Notes under the pieces: model-generated
Databases searched by the model: none
Told to the model about the DNA's origin: nothing
Seen by the model: only the letters and a program-made list of their open reading frames with translations
From: Nocardia sp. BMG111209
GTDB taxonomy: Bacteria > Actinomycetota > Actinomycetes > Mycobacteriales > Mycobacteriaceae
Assembly: GCF_000381925.1 (NCBI RefSeq)
Contig: NZ_KB907309.1
Span: forward strand, 1,302,001-1,366,000
Length of the DNA: 64,000 nucleotides
Reading direction: 5' to 3'
Translations under genes and position numbers: made by a program
Part shown: positions 36,017 to 44,912 of the stretch, piece by piece
Layout of the letters: each line of letters opens with the position of its first letter
How positions within the stretch are numbered: the stretch's first letter is position 1

Positions 36017-37045
36017 TTATCCGGAGGGCAGCTCGTTGTGCCCGCCGAAGGCCTTGCGCATCGCGGAGAGCACCTTGTCGGCGTACAGGGATTCGCCGCG
36101 CGAGGAGAAGCGCTGGTAGAGGGCGGCGGACAGGACGGGGACGGGGACGCCCTCGTCGACGGCGGCGTGGAGGGTCCAGCGGCCCTCACCGGAGTCGGAG
36201 ACGCGGCCGCCGAAGGATTCCAGGGACGGATCGGCGTGCAGCGCCTCCGCGGTCAGGTCGAGCAACCAGGATGCGACCACCGAGCCGCGCCGCCACAGTT
36301 CGGTGACCTCGGGGACGTCGATGTCGTACCGGTAGTGCTCCGGATGATCCAGCGGCGTCTCCTCCGCGGAGTGCTTGTCGGACAGCACCTTTCCGATACC
36401 GGCCTTGTGCAGGATGTTCATCCCCTCGGCATAGGCCTGCATCGCCCCGTACTCGATGCCGTTGTGCACCATCTTGACGAAGTGTCCGGCACCCGCGGGA
36501 CCGCAGTGCAGATAGCCCTGCTCGGCGGGGGACGGATCGCCGGTGCGGCCGGGGGTGCGCTCCGCGGCGCCGACGCCGGGGGCGATCGACCGCAGCAGCG
36601 GTTCGATGTGCCGCACGGTGTCGGCCTCGCCGCCGACCATCAGGCAGTAGCCGCGTTCCAGGCCCCACACGCCGCCGGAGGTGCCGATGTCCAGGTAGTG
36701 AATGCCCTTGGGCTGCAACTCTTCCGCGCGGCGGATGTCCTCATGGTACCGGCTGTTGCCGCCGTCGATGATGATGTCGCCGGGCTCCAGCAACTCCGCG
36801 ACCTGGTCGATCACGGCGCCGGTCGCACCCGCGGGGATCATCACCCACACGATGCGCGGTTTCTCCAGCAGTGCGACGAATCCCTGGTAGTCGGTCGCGC
36901 CCCGGAAGCCGTCGCCGAGTTCCGCCGCGAACTCCGCGATCTGGTCCTCGCGACGGGCGTAGCCGACGGCGTTGTGCCCGTCCTTCACGATGCGGCGCAC
37001 GATGTTCGCGCCCATTCGTCCGAGCCCGATCATTCCCAGCTGCAT
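36017..37045 (-). CDS. gnd: 6-phosphogluconate dehydrogenase, NAD-type (decarboxylating)
   Basis: A 342-residue short-form enzyme, the size of GndA/YqeC-type bacterial 6PGDHs rather than the 470-residue form. The N-terminus MQLGMIGLGRMGANIVRRIV is a Rossmann dinucleotide motif; the Asp/Arg discriminator after beta2 is GYARREDQ. Substrate residues appear in GNSRYHEDIRR (GDGGN type), IGTSGGVWGLERGYCLMVGG, and the catalytic Lys of GHFVKMVHNGIEYG near residue 180. It oxidises and decarboxylates 6-phosphogluconate to ribulose-5-phosphate in the pentose phosphate pathway. GAGGAG precedes the ATG. The DUF89 gene follows closely. Confidence 0.92.
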   Translation of the reverse strand: MQLGMIGLGRMGANIVRRIVKDGHNAVGYARREDQIAEFAAELGDGFRGATDYQGFVALLEKPRIVWVMIPAGATGAVIDQVAELLEPGDIIIDGGNSRYHEDIRRAEELQPKGIHYLDIGTSGGVWGLERGYCLMVGGEADTVRHIEPLLRSIAPGVGAAERTPGRTGDPSPAEQGYLHCGPAGAGHFVKMVHNGIEYGAMQAYAEGMNILHKAGIGKVLSDKHSAEETPLDHPEHYRYDIDVPEVTELWRRGSVVASWLLDLTAEALHADPSLESFGGRVSDSGEGRWTLHAAVDEGVPVPVLSAALYQRFSSRGESLYADKVLSAMRKAFGGHNELPSG

Positions 37046-37216
37046 AAACTTCTCATCTCCTCGAGTCGTCCGAACTGCGGTCCGAGCTCACCGTGGCGGT
37101 CCGGCAACGATCCGGACCGCCGCCTGCGGCAACCCGCCTCGATTCTTCCTCGTCCGGCGTCACCGGCGCGCGGCGATGTAACGGCTCGCCGTCGGGGCCC
37201 GATATCCAGATCGGTA

Positions 37217-37255
37217 CCGTGCGGTTGCCAGACCCCCGACCCGGCAACCGCACGG
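37217..37255 (-). terminator. Hairpin behind the first DUF4185 gene
   Basis: A perfect 13-bp inverted repeat, CCGTGCGGTTGCC, with a 13-base loop, lies 17 bases past the stop of the DUF4185 gene (reading minus). It should also insulate the gnd operon. Confidence 0.75.
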
Positions 37256-37271
37256 GCCTCGTACTCCGGCC

Positions 37272-38354
37272 CTACAGCGGCGTTCGCATCAGCACCACGT
37301 TGTACTGATTGTGGATCGTGAGCAGGAAATACAGGTCGCGCCCGGTTTGATACGGGTAGATCATCGGCGCGTACTGGGTGGGCAGATCACGGGAGTCGAT
37401 CAGTTGCCGCGGCTCGCTCCACGGGCCCTCCGGGTTGGGGGCGGTGCGCAGCACGACCGAATTCGCGCCGTCGGTGGTCATCATGACGTACTGGTGCAGG
37501 TAGTCGTTCCATTGCACGGACAGTTCGGCCACATCGCCGACGATGGGTGCGGCGACCTTGGCGTCGCCCGGCTTCCAGTTCTTGCCGTCCCAGTACTCGT
37601 AGGCGTCCATATTCGCGACGTCGGCCTCCTTGGCCCGGGAGACGAAACCCGGATTACCGCGCCCGGAGGGGGTGCCGTAGCGGTAGACGTAGCCACCGGC
37701 CTTCAGGAAGGCGTTCTGCTGGAAGTTCTCGAAGCCGTCCTCGTTGGCGCGGCGGGTGGTGGGCAACTGCGCCCAGGTCTGCCCGTCGTCGCCGGAGACC
37801 GCGAGGGTGGCGAAGTTCGTGGTCCAGTGCCCGTCGGCCTGCCATTCGTGCACCGACATCAGGCTCAGGTACTGCACGCCGTTCACCGAGACCCCGGCGG
37901 TCGGGATGAAGCTGACCTCGATACCCGGGATCTTCGGGCTGGGCAGGGGATTGTCGACGAAACTCGAGTAGTGGACACCCGCGCCCGGATCGCCGGGCGC
38001 GCTGCGGAAGATCACGTTCGACCGCCAGGCCCACAGGCTGCCGGCGAGCAGATTCGGCACGCCGAGTCCGGCCGTGTCGCCGTAGACGGTGAGCATCTGC
38101 CCGCGCCCGTCGTCCCACATGATGCCGAGGTCGGTGCCGATCACGTTGGACTGGTCGGTGTGGTTCGGACTGTTCATCCCGGTGGCCTGGTAGATCGCCT
38201 GGGTCGCCCCGTGCAGCTGCGGCAGGCCCACGGTGCCGTTGAGCACCGGAATGGGGTTGATGTCGTTGGGGTTCGCGTGTGCCGCACCGAGGCCGCCTGC
38301 CAGGAATACGACCGCCGCGCTGACCCCGGCAAGTGCGGACAGTCGTCTGGTCAT
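37272..38354 (-). CDS. Secreted DUF4185 protein, copy 1, candidate endo-D-arabinanase
   Basis: A 360-residue protein with a signal peptide (TRRLSALAGVSAAVVFLAGGLGAAHANP) and no membrane anchor behind it, so it is probably exported. The mature part shows DUF4185 marks: GTDLGIMWDDGRGQMLTVYGDTAG, WAWRSNVIFRS, a repeated YLSLMSVHEW, and the C-terminal APMIYPYQTGRDLYFLLTIHNQYNVVLMRTPL. DUF4185 enzymes have been reported as GH183 endo-D-arabinofuranases acting on mycobacterial arabinan. A cell-wall arabinan remodelling role fits this organism group and the AftD locus nearby, but is inference. The paralogue at 42484 shares its domain and C-terminus. A hairpin lies behind the gene. Confidence 0.82.
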   Translation of the reverse strand: MTRRLSALAGVSAAVVFLAGGLGAAHANPNDINPIPVLNGTVGLPQLHGATQAIYQATGMNSPNHTDQSNVIGTDLGIMWDDGRGQMLTVYGDTAGLGVPNLLAGSLWAWRSNVIFRSAPGDPGAGVHYSSFVDNPLPSPKIPGIEVSFIPTAGVSVNGVQYLSLMSVHEWQADGHWTTNFATLAVSGDDGQTWAQLPTTRRANEDGFENFQQNAFLKAGGYVYRYGTPSGRGNPGFVSRAKEADVANMDAYEYWDGKNWKPGDAKVAAPIVGDVAELSVQWNDYLHQYVMMTTDGANSVVLRTAPNPEGPWSEPRQLIDSRDLPTQYAPMIYPYQTGRDLYFLLTIHNQYNVVLMRTPL

Positions 38355-38489
38355 CAGTCAGCGCTCCTTCGTCGTCGGCCGCCGGTTATTCTGCCTCTTC
38401 CGCGCTCGCGATGTGAGCCTTGCACAGCCGAATTTTTGCGCTCAGGTTACCTACGTCACGGTTGCGAATCGATTGCTGTAGAACGATAA

Positions 38490-38528
38490 CGGCCCCGCAG
38501 CCGGACTCGGATTCCGGGTGCGGGGCCG
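38490..38528 (-). terminator. Hairpin terminator of fadE5
   Basis: A 10-bp perfect outer stem, CGGCCCCGCA, with an inner CCGGA/TCCGG pairing, lies 14 bases beyond the fadE5 stop codon. The minus strand continues into TTATCGTT. Confidence 0.75.
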
Positions 38529-38541
38529 ATATCTGCCGACG

Positions 38542-40377
38542 TCAGAACGCGGCTTCGTCGAGCTCCATGATGTCGTTGTCGAGGTTGGCCAGCACGGTGC
38601 GGATGGCCGTCAGCGCGGGCAACTGATTGCGTGCGAAGAACTGTGCGACCGCGATTTTGCCGGTGTAGAAGTTCACATCCGCACCCGTTGCCCCGTTGTC
38701 GAGGGCCTTGATCGCGATCTCGGCCTGCTGCAACAGCTGCCAGCCGATCAGCAGATCGCCGACCGACAGCAGGAACCGCACCGAACCCAGACCGACCTTG
38801 TACAGCTCGCTGGACTCCTCGCCGGCGCCGAGCAGATGCCCGGTCAGCGTGGCGGCCATGGCCTGCACATCCTCGAGCGCGGTGGCGAGCAGCGTGCGCT
38901 CGGCCTTCAGCCGGCCGTTGCCGCCCTCACGGTCGATGAACTTCTGCACCTGACCGGCCACGTGACCCAGGGCCACGCCGCGGTCGCGGGCGATCTTGCG
39001 GAAGAAGAAGTCCTGCGCCTGGATCGCGGTGGTGCCCTCGTACAGCGAGTCGATCTTCGAATCGCGGATGTACTGCTCGATCGGATAGTCCTGCAGGAAG
39101 CCGGAACCGCCCAGGGTCTGCAGCGATTCGGTCAGGTACCGGTAGGCCCGCTCCGAGCCGACGCCCTTCACGATCGGCAGCAGCAGATCGTTGACCCGCG
39201 CGGCCAGTTCGGCGTCCGCGCCGGACACGTGCTCGGCCACGACCACGTCCTGATGGGCGGCGGTGTACAGGTACACCGCGCGCAGGCCCTCGGCGTACGC
39301 CTTCTGCATCGCCAGGCTGCGGCGCACGTCGGGGTGGTGGGTGATGGTGACGCGCGGGGCGGCCTTGTCCGACATCTTGGTCAGGTCGGCACCCTGCACC
39401 CGCTGCTTGGCGTAGTCCAGCGCGGTCAGGTAGCCGGTGGACAGGGTGCCGATGGCCTTGGTGCCCACCATCATCCGCGCGTGCTCGATGACCTGGAACA
39501 TCTGCGCGATGCCGTTGTGCACATCGCCGACCAGCCAGCCCTTGGCCGGCACGCCGTGCCCGCCGAAGGTGACCTCGCAGGTCGTGGAGACCTTCAGGCC
39601 CATCTTGTGCTCGACGTTGGTGACGAAGACGCCGTTGCGCTCGCCCTTCTCACCGGTCTCCGGATCGAAGTGGAACTTCGGGACGAAGAACAGCGACAGG
39701 CCCTTGGTGCCCGGTCCGGCGCCCTCGGGGCGGGCCAGCACCAGATGCATGATGTTCGGGAACAGGTCGTCGGAGTCGGCGGAGGTGATGAACCGCTTGA
39801 CGCCCTCGATGTGCCAGGAGCCGTCCTCCTGCTTGACGGCCTTGGTGCGGCCCGCGCCCACGTCGGAGCCGGCATCCGGCTCGGTGAGCACCATGGTGGC
39901 GCCCCAGCCCTGCTCGACGGCGAGCTTGGCCCACTGCTTCTGCTCGTCGGTGCCGTTGTCGTAGAAGATGTTCGCGAAGCCCGCGCCCGCGGCGTACATG
40001 AACGCGGCCGGCTGCGAGCCGAGGACCAACTCCGCGATGGCCCAGTAGGCGGTGCGCGGGAACGGGATACCGCCGAGCTCCTCGGCGATGCCCAGCTTGT
40101 CCCAGCCGCCCTCGGACAGGGTGCGGTAGCTCTTCTTGAACGACTCCGGGAGCTTCACGCTGTGCGTCTCGGGGTCGAAGATCGGAGGATTGCGATCGGC
40201 GTCGGCGAACGATTCACCGAGCGGGCCCTCGGCCAGCCGGCGTACCTCGGTCAGCATGTCCTTGACGGTCTCCGCGTCGAGATCGCCGAACGCGCCGGAC
40301 TCGAGGATCGATCCCAGGCCGAGCACCTCGAAGAGGTTGAACTCCAGGTCCCGGACGTTGCTCTTGTAGTGACCCAT
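38542..40377 (-). CDS. fadE5: Acyl-CoA dehydrogenase FadE5
   Basis: A 611-residue protein, the length of M. tuberculosis FadE5 (Rv0244c), from ATG 40377; the frame runs upstream to 40440 but the mycobacterial start aligns with [22 protein letters not shown]. Family marks are [20 protein letters not shown] (FAD and substrate binding), [15 protein letters not shown], and [19 protein letters not shown] in the C-terminal domain, which carries the catalytic base region. It oxidises acyl-CoA at the alpha-beta bond with FAD and passes electrons to ETF. FadE5 accepts a broad chain-length range. It stands near fadA2-fabG4-htdX, with the same operator type in its promoter, and forms the first step of the same beta-oxidation set. 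Confidence 0.94.
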   Translation of the reverse strand: MGHYKSNVRDLEFNLFEVLGLGSILESGAFGDLDAETVKDMLTEVRRLAEGPLGESFADADRNPPIFDPETHSVKLPESFKKSYRTLSEGGWDKLGIAEELGGIPFPRTAYWAIAELVLGSQPAAFMYAAGAGFANIFYDNGTDEQKQWAKLAVEQGWGATMVLTEPDAGSDVGAGRTKAVKQEDGSWHIEGVKRFITSADSDDLFPNIMHLVLARPEGAGPGTKGLSLFFVPKFHFDPETGEKGERNGVFVTNVEHKMGLKVSTTCEVTFGGHGVPAKGWLVGDVHNGIAQMFQVIEHARMMVGTKAIGTLSTGYLTALDYAKQRVQGADLTKMSDKAAPRVTITHHPDVRRSLAMQKAYAEGLRAVYLYTAAHQDVVVAEHVSGADAELAARVNDLLLPIVKGVGSERAYRYLTESLQTLGGSGFLQDYPIEQYIRDSKIDSLYEGTTAIQAQDFFFRKIARDRGVALGHVAGQVQKFIDREGGNGRLKAERTLLATALEDVQAMAATLTGHLLGAGEESSELYKVGLGSVRFLLSVGDLLIGWQLLQQAEIAIKALDNGATGADVNFYTGKIAVAQFFARNQLPALTAIRTVLANLDNDIMELDEAAF

Positions 40378-40488
40378 TTTTGTTCTCTCCGTTGAGTTAG
40401 GTGCGGTCGGTTCCTTCTGCCGTTCCCGCCCGTTGTCCACCGAATCCCTCGCCCCTGGCGTTGTGCCGTCGGTTGATCGGCGAGGTTG

Positions 40489-40529
40489 CTACCAGCGGGT
40501 AACTTACACTGTATATTACTCGCGGGTAA
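40489..40529. promoter_or_regulatory. Tandem TetR-type operators upstream of fadE5
   Basis: Two sites, 27 bases apart centre to centre: CTACCAGCGGGTAA at 40489-40502 and TTACTCGCGGGTAA at 40516-40529. The second fits the TTACTCNNGRGTAA consensus of the fadA2/fabG4 and tetR sites. The first matches at 11 of 14 positions. They lie 110-150 bases upstream of the fadE5 start. Confidence 0.7.
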
Positions 40530-40673
40530 CGCATCGATCCAGGGCCTCACCTGCGGATGTGACCCGGAAAACACTGTGATGTAAAACACGTTTCGATGGG
40601 TATCGGTGCGTTGCCGTGGGCTCGCCGGGCGATCCGGCGGGGTGATTCGGGGGTGCGCGGTTACGGTGGGGCG

Positions 40674-41273
40674 GTGCGCCTCGAGACCAGTGCCGGACCT
40701 GCCGAGATCGAGTTGGACGTAGCCGATCGGCCGCGGTTGTTGCTGTTGCTGACCCACGGTTCGGGGGGTGGGGTGGACGCGAAAGACCTTCTCGTCGTGC
40801 GGGATCGCGCATCGGCGGCCGGGGCGGTGGTCGCTCGGGTGGTTCAGCCGTATCGGGTGGCCGGGCGGCGGGCGCCGGGGTCGGTCGCTACTCAGGATGC
40901 GGCTTGGCTCGAGGTCGTTTCGCAGGTGCGGGAACGGTTTCCGGATGTGCCGCTGGTCCAGGGCGGGCGGAGTAACGGTGCTCGGGTGGCTTGCCGTACG
41001 GCGGTTGCGGCGGGGGCCGGCGGTGTACTTGCGCTGTCTTTTCCGTTGCATCCGCCGGGGAAGCCGGAGAAGAGTCGGCGGGAGGAGTTGCTGGCGGCTT
41101 CGGCTGCGGTCGATGTCGTGGTGATCAACGGGGAGCGTGACCCGTTCGGTATCCCTGATGCGGGTGACGCTGCCGAGGTGAAAATCGTTCCAGGACAGCC
41201 ACACTCCTTTCGCGCGGGCTTCGAACTGATCGGTGCGACGGTGGATCCGTGGTTGAGCCGTTGGGCTGCGTGA
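40674..41273 (+). CDS. Alpha/beta hydrolase-like protein (KANL3/Tex30 type)
   Basis: About 199 residues from GTG 40674, where the family start (VRLETSAGPAEIELDV) is expected; the frame is open further upstream to 40596. It has the oxyanion-loop THGSGGGVDAKDL, the nucleophile elbow QGGRSNGARVACRTA, and a late VINGERDPFG...VPGQPHSF with the probable Asp and His. These match the small alpha/beta-hydrolase family that includes KANL3/Tex30-type proteins, whose reaction is not settled. It is cytosolic. The gene is convergent with the methyltransferase at 42406, separated by an inverted-repeat element. Confidence 0.78.
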   Translation: MRLETSAGPAEIELDVADRPRLLLLLTHGSGGGVDAKDLLVVRDRASAAGAVVARVVQPYRVAGRRAPGSVATQDAAWLEVVSQVRERFPDVPLVQGGRSNGARVACRTAVAAGAGGVLALSFPLHPPGKPEKSRREELLAASAAVDVVVINGERDPFGIPDAGDAAEVKIVPGQPHSFRAGFELIGATVDPWLSRWAA

Positions 41274-41761
41274 CGGGCTGTATTTTCGGCCTCCGCTTCG
41301 CTCCGGCGGGTTCGCGGCCCCCTTTGTCTCGGTCCTTCCCTCCTCCGGTCAGTCGCTGCGCTCCCTCCCTCCGTCAGTCCAGGACCGAGACGGGCCGCGA
41401 ACAGGCGTGCTGGGCCATGCGAATTGGTGACCGCCGACCCGGTCCGGCTCCGGTCACCGATCCGCAGGCACACCTCCGCTCACCTGAATACGGTCACCAA
41501 TACGCAGGCCCAACACGCCTGTTTGTGCCCCGACCCCCTGTTCCCGGTCACCAATCCGCAGGCTCCACACGCCTGTTCGCGGCCCGGCCCGATCCTGGAC
41601 TGACGGAGGCGGGGGAGCGAAGCGGAGGAGCCGGAGGAGGGAAGGATCGGGCCCGGAGGGCCGCGAACCCGCCGGAGCGAAGCGGAGGCCAAAAACACAG
41701 CCTGTCACCACCAAGCAGGCCCAACCCCGCATTGTGCCCCGTGCCCTACCGAAGCTGCGGT
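41274..41761. repeat. Nested inverted-repeat element between convergent genes
   Basis: The outer arms are about 42 bases each (41279-41320 and 41658-41699) and match with two mismatches; they contain CTCCGCTTCGCTCCGGCGGG. A second pair of 39-base arms (41371-41409 and 41568-41606) matches inside with several mismatches, carrying CCAGGAC and AACAGGCGTG. Between the inner arms, GGTCACC-type units followed by CGCAGGC and ACACGCCTGTT recur as direct copies near 41454, 41498 and 41546, and inverted near 41424. The stretch contains no gene. It is likely an extragenic palindromic repeat family of this genome. Confidence 0.8.
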
Positions 41762-42406
41762 TCAGAGCGCAATTGTGCCGTGCTCGCCGGGAGCGATCCG
41801 GGTCATCACCACCAGAGTGCCCTGAATCTCGGTCTGCTCCTGGGGTATCCGCTCGGCCACCCGCACCCGGAGTCGGCCGGCGATCGGCGCCAGGTCGTGC
41901 AAAATGTCCTCGGGCGTGAACAGGGTGTCCGGATCGTGGCCGGGCGCATCGTCGTGAGCCAGGACCAGCAGGGCGCCCTCGGGGTTCAGGACCTCAGCCG
42001 CCCACAGGAGGACCATACGGCGCTGAGGTGGTGGCAGTGGAAGGTCGGTCAGGAGGACCAGATCCACATGGTAGTCGGGCAGGGCCGCGGAGTCGGTGAC
42101 ATCCGCGCAGTGCCAGGCGATCCGGCCGCGGGCCGAGCGGGACAGCCGGGCGGCCAGGGTGCGTCCCTTATCGATTCCGGCCTGGGAGAAATCCACGGCG
42201 ACCACTTGCCAGCCGTGGGTGGCCAGCCACAGTGCGTGGCGACCCTCCCCGCAGCCGAGATCGAGCGCCCGCGGTGGTTCGCCGGTGTGGGTCTGGGCCA
42301 GCGACCGCTGGAGGGCGGTCGCGTGTTCGGCCACGACCGCGTCGGGCGGTGTGTCCCGGACCAACTCGCTGCGCGTGTACCGCGCGTCCCAGTCGGCGGC
42401 GTCCAT
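41762..42406 (-). CDS. Class I SAM-dependent methyltransferase (TehB/Methyltransf type)
   Basis: A 214-residue protein from ATG 42406. The SAM-binding motif I reads ALDLGCGEGRHALWLATHGWQV near residue 47, with the acidic motif II VAVDFSQAGID, motif III WHCADVTD, and post-III LNPEGALLVLAHDDA. The N-terminus WDARYTRSELVRDTPPDAVV follows the pattern WxxxY seen in TehB and related small methyltransferases. No membrane segment. The substrate is unknown; a metalloid or small molecule is typical of TehB relatives. Convergent with the hydrolase and separated from the next minus-strand gene by a terminator. Confidence 0.86.
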   Translation of the reverse strand: MDAADWDARYTRSELVRDTPPDAVVAEHATALQRSLAQTHTGEPPRALDLGCGEGRHALWLATHGWQVVAVDFSQAGIDKGRTLAARLSRSARGRIAWHCADVTDSAALPDYHVDLVLLTDLPLPPPQRRMVLLWAAEVLNPEGALLVLAHDDAPGHDPDTLFTPEDILHDLAPIAGRLRVRVAERIPQEQTEIQGTLVVMTRIAPGEHGTIAL

Positions 42407-42435
42407 GGCTCGAGTCTAGGGAAGGCCGGATACGG

Positions 42436-42473
42436 AACGGGACCCCGGCTCGACGGCGAGCCGGGGTCCCGTT
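42436..42473 (-). terminator. Strong hairpin terminator behind the second DUF4185 gene
   Basis: A perfect 17-bp stem, AACGGGACCCCGGCTCG, with a four-base loop ACGG. It begins 11 bases beyond the stop codon of the DUF4185 gene at 42484 and separates it from the methyltransferase. Confidence 0.9.
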
Positions 42474-42483
42474 ACTGCGATGC

Positions 42484-43590
42484 TCAGAGCGAGGTGCGCA
42501 TCAGCACCACGTTGTACTGGTTGTGCACGGTGGTGAGAAAGTACAGGTCACGACCGGTCTGGTACGGGAAAATCGACGGGGCGTAGGCGGTCGGTAGTTC
42601 CCGGGTGTCGATCAGGACCTCCGGATCGCTCCACGGGCCCTCCGGCGAGGACGCCTTGCGCATCACCACCGAATTGAACGGATCGGTGGTCAGCATGACG
42701 TACTGGCCGAGGTAGTCGTTCCACATCACCGACAGTTCGGCGACGTTGTCGGCGATCGGGGCGGCCGCGTCCACATCGCCCTTCTTCCACTTGCCGCCGT
42801 CCCAGTACTCGTACTCACCGAGGTTGGCGATGTCCTCCTCGCGCACCCTGGCGACGTAGGCCGGATTGTTACGGCCGGAACGGGTGCCGTACTCGTACAC
42901 CCAGCCACCGTTCTTGGTGAACGCGTTCATCTGGAAGTTCGCGTTGCCACCCTCGTTGGGACGGTGCGTGAAACCCAGGTCGGCCCAGGACTCGCCGTCG
43001 TCACCGGAGGCGGCGAGGCCGGAGTAGTTCGTGGTCCACTGGCCGACGTCGTCCCAGCTCTTCACCGACATCAGGCTCATGTACTGGACGCCGTTCACGG
43101 AAATGCCCGCGGTGGGGATACGGCTGATCTCGATCAGCGGAATTTTCGGACTGGCGACCAGATCGCGGGCCTGGCCGAAGATGTCGTGGACGACGCTGTC
43201 GAAAAAGATGCCGTTGTCCGGGTCCTGGTTATGGCTGCGCACGAGAATGTTGCTGCGCCAGGACCACAGGCTACCGGCCAGCAGATTGGGAAATCCGACG
43301 CCGGCGGTGTCGCCGAATGCGGTGAGCATTTCACCGTTTCCGTTGTCCCACATGATGCCCAGGTCGGTGCCCAGAACATTGTAGTTCTGGGTGCTGTTCG
43401 GGCTCGCCATACCGGTCACCTGGAATACCGCCCGGGTGCGGCCGAGCAGATGAGGGAGGCCTGCCGTGCCGTTGAGCACCGGAATCGGGTTGATCGCGTT
43501 CGGGTTTGCGGCGGCAGGCGTGGTCGCGGTCAAGAGCAAGGCCGAGGCACCCGCCATCACGGACAGCAGGATATTGGCGGTCTTGGTCAA
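42484..43590 (-). CDS. Secreted DUF4185 protein, copy 2, candidate endo-D-arabinanase
   Basis: About 368 residues. The start is set at TTG 43590, which puts a typical signal peptide (TKTANILLSVMAGASALLLTATTPAAANP) at the N-terminus and has GGGAAGG ten bases before; the frame is open upstream to 43662. The mature part is similar to the copy at 37272: GTDLGIMWDNGNGEMLTAFGDTAG, WSWRSNILVRSHNQD and the C-terminal PYQTGRDLYFLTTVHNQYNVVLMRTSL. The two are clear paralogues, sharing the mature N-terminus NPNxINPIPVLNGT. The DUF4185/GH183 arabinanase activity is known from other bacteria; its use here is inference. Confidence 0.8.
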   Translation of the reverse strand: MTKTANILLSVMAGASALLLTATTPAAANPNAINPIPVLNGTAGLPHLLGRTRAVFQVTGMASPNSTQNYNVLGTDLGIMWDNGNGEMLTAFGDTAGVGFPNLLAGSLWSWRSNILVRSHNQDPDNGIFFDSVVHDIFGQARDLVASPKIPLIEISRIPTAGISVNGVQYMSLMSVKSWDDVGQWTTNYSGLAASGDDGESWADLGFTHRPNEGGNANFQMNAFTKNGGWVYEYGTRSGRNNPAYVARVREEDIANLGEYEYWDGGKWKKGDVDAAAPIADNVAELSVMWNDYLGQYVMLTTDPFNSVVMRKASSPEGPWSDPEVLIDTRELPTAYAPSIFPYQTGRDLYFLTTVHNQYNVVLMRTSL

Positions 43591-44034
43591 AGTCGATGGG
43601 CCTTCCCGTTCGGTCGAGACGACACGGCCCTCCCCGAACGCACACTGTGCGGCCGTGCACAATCATTCGACTGGCTGGCAAATTGCAAGAAATGCTAACA
43701 GCGAACGGCGACAATTCGCGTCATTGTTTCGGGAACTCGGGGTGTTGCATGCGGAGCGAGCGGACTCCGATGGCGTCGCGCCACCGAATCCGGAGATCGT
43801 GCCGCGACCCGGTCGGCCGGTTTCTCCGTGGCCGGCCCGGGATCGCGATCATACGGTGATGTGCGGTATCCGGAGGCCGGCGGTCATCGTCGACAAGCAG
43901 TGCACGATCGGCGCCGAACGGCGCGACAGCGTCGCTGCACCCGTCACTTCGGGAATCAGGCCGTGCTTGACCTCCATCACGGAAAAGTCCGAACTCGGTG
44001 GAGCGTAACGGATGTCGGCGGCGCGTGCCAGAGG
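43591..44034. other. Gene-free region upstream of the DUF4185 gene
   Basis: About 440 bases. The right part precedes no gene start on the plus strand, and the left part holds the promoter of the second DUF4185 gene. An AT-richer patch lies around 43660-43720. No gene, tRNA or terminator was recognised. Confidence 0.4.
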
Positions 44035-44820
44035 TCAGCCGGCCGTGGCGGGATCCGGTTGCCGCAGCAGCAGGTCCGCGCAGCGCCGCGGGTCGTCGTA
44101 GAACGGCGTATGCCCGCTGCCGGGCAGCGTGACGTGCCGGGCATGTGGCAGCCAGGTCCGGGCGCGGCGGCTCTGCGTGGCGTAGGTCAGCAGCAGATCG
44201 CGATCGCCCCACGCGATCGTGACCGGAATGTGTTCCAGCCGGCCGCCGTCGCGCAGCCGCGCGGCGGGAAAGGAGGCGAGCGCGGCGTCGAATCCGGGCG
44301 CGTCCAATCCGCCCGTGGCGGTGTCGAGGGCGATCCGGGCGCCGACGGCCCACGGTTTCCCGAAGATCAGTCCGAGGAAGGCGGTGCGCCCGGCGGCGGA
44401 ACCCAGGATCGCGGGCAGCAGGGGCCGCAGTCGCGATCCCAGGGTCTTGGAGGCGCCGAGCGAGCGCCGGCACCACCACACCCCGGGCCCCGACCAGAAT
44501 CCGATGGGCGAGTACGCGGTCACCGAGCGGGCCCGGATGCGCGCGGCCAGATTCAACGCGATCAGTCCGCCCATGGAATTGCCGGCCAGGTGCGGCCGGT
44601 CCAATCCCTGCTCGGTCACGAAGGCCGCGAGCGCGTCGGTGAGATCGTCGACGGTGGTGTGCGGCAACGGATCCGAGTCGCCGAAGCCGGGCAGGTCGAC
44701 GGCGAAGACCTCGAACGATTCGGCCAGCAGCGGCAACAGCGGCTCCCACACCTGCCACCGGCTGCCGACCCCGTGCACCAGGGCCAGCGGCTCACCGTGG
44801 CCGACTCGATGGTGATGCAC
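44035..44820 (-). CDS. Alpha/beta hydrolase fold protein
   Basis: A 261-residue protein from GTG 44820, chosen because GGGGAG lies a few bases upstream and the family motif starts there (VHHHRVGHGEPLALVHG). The oxyanion HG motif is followed by VDLPGFGDSD and the nucleophile elbow AGNSMGGLIAL near residue 90. Asp in TIAWGDRDLLL and His in LPGSGHTPFYDDP complete the triad. The middle cap region is helical and Gly/Arg rich. It should hydrolyse an ester, epoxide or lactone in the cytosol; the substrate is not known. The gene is divergent from the toxin-antitoxin pair with about 90 bases between starts. Confidence 0.88.
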   Translation of the reverse strand: MHHHRVGHGEPLALVHGVGSRWQVWEPLLPLLAESFEVFAVDLPGFGDSDPLPHTTVDDLTDALAAFVTEQGLDRPHLAGNSMGGLIALNLAARIRARSVTAYSPIGFWSGPGVWWCRRSLGASKTLGSRLRPLLPAILGSAAGRTAFLGLIFGKPWAVGARIALDTATGGLDAPGFDAALASFPAARLRDGGRLEHIPVTIAWGDRDLLLTYATQSRRARTWLPHARHVTLPGSGHTPFYDDPRRCADLLLRQPDPATAG

Positions 44821-44912
44821 CCGCCGTCTCCCCTCACGAGCACTGCCGACCCGGTCACCGTAACAGTAATTGACCATCCGCCAACAGCCTCCCACGGCGG
44901 TACCATGGCGTC

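Noticed and set aside
38518..40395. 625-codon plus-strand frame opposite fadE5
   Set aside because: Antisense shadow; the minus strand encodes a clear FadE5.
44219..44815. Plus-strand frame over the hydrolase at 44035-44820
   Set aside because: Shadow frame without ribosome site; the minus-strand alpha/beta hydrolase has the full catalytic triad.
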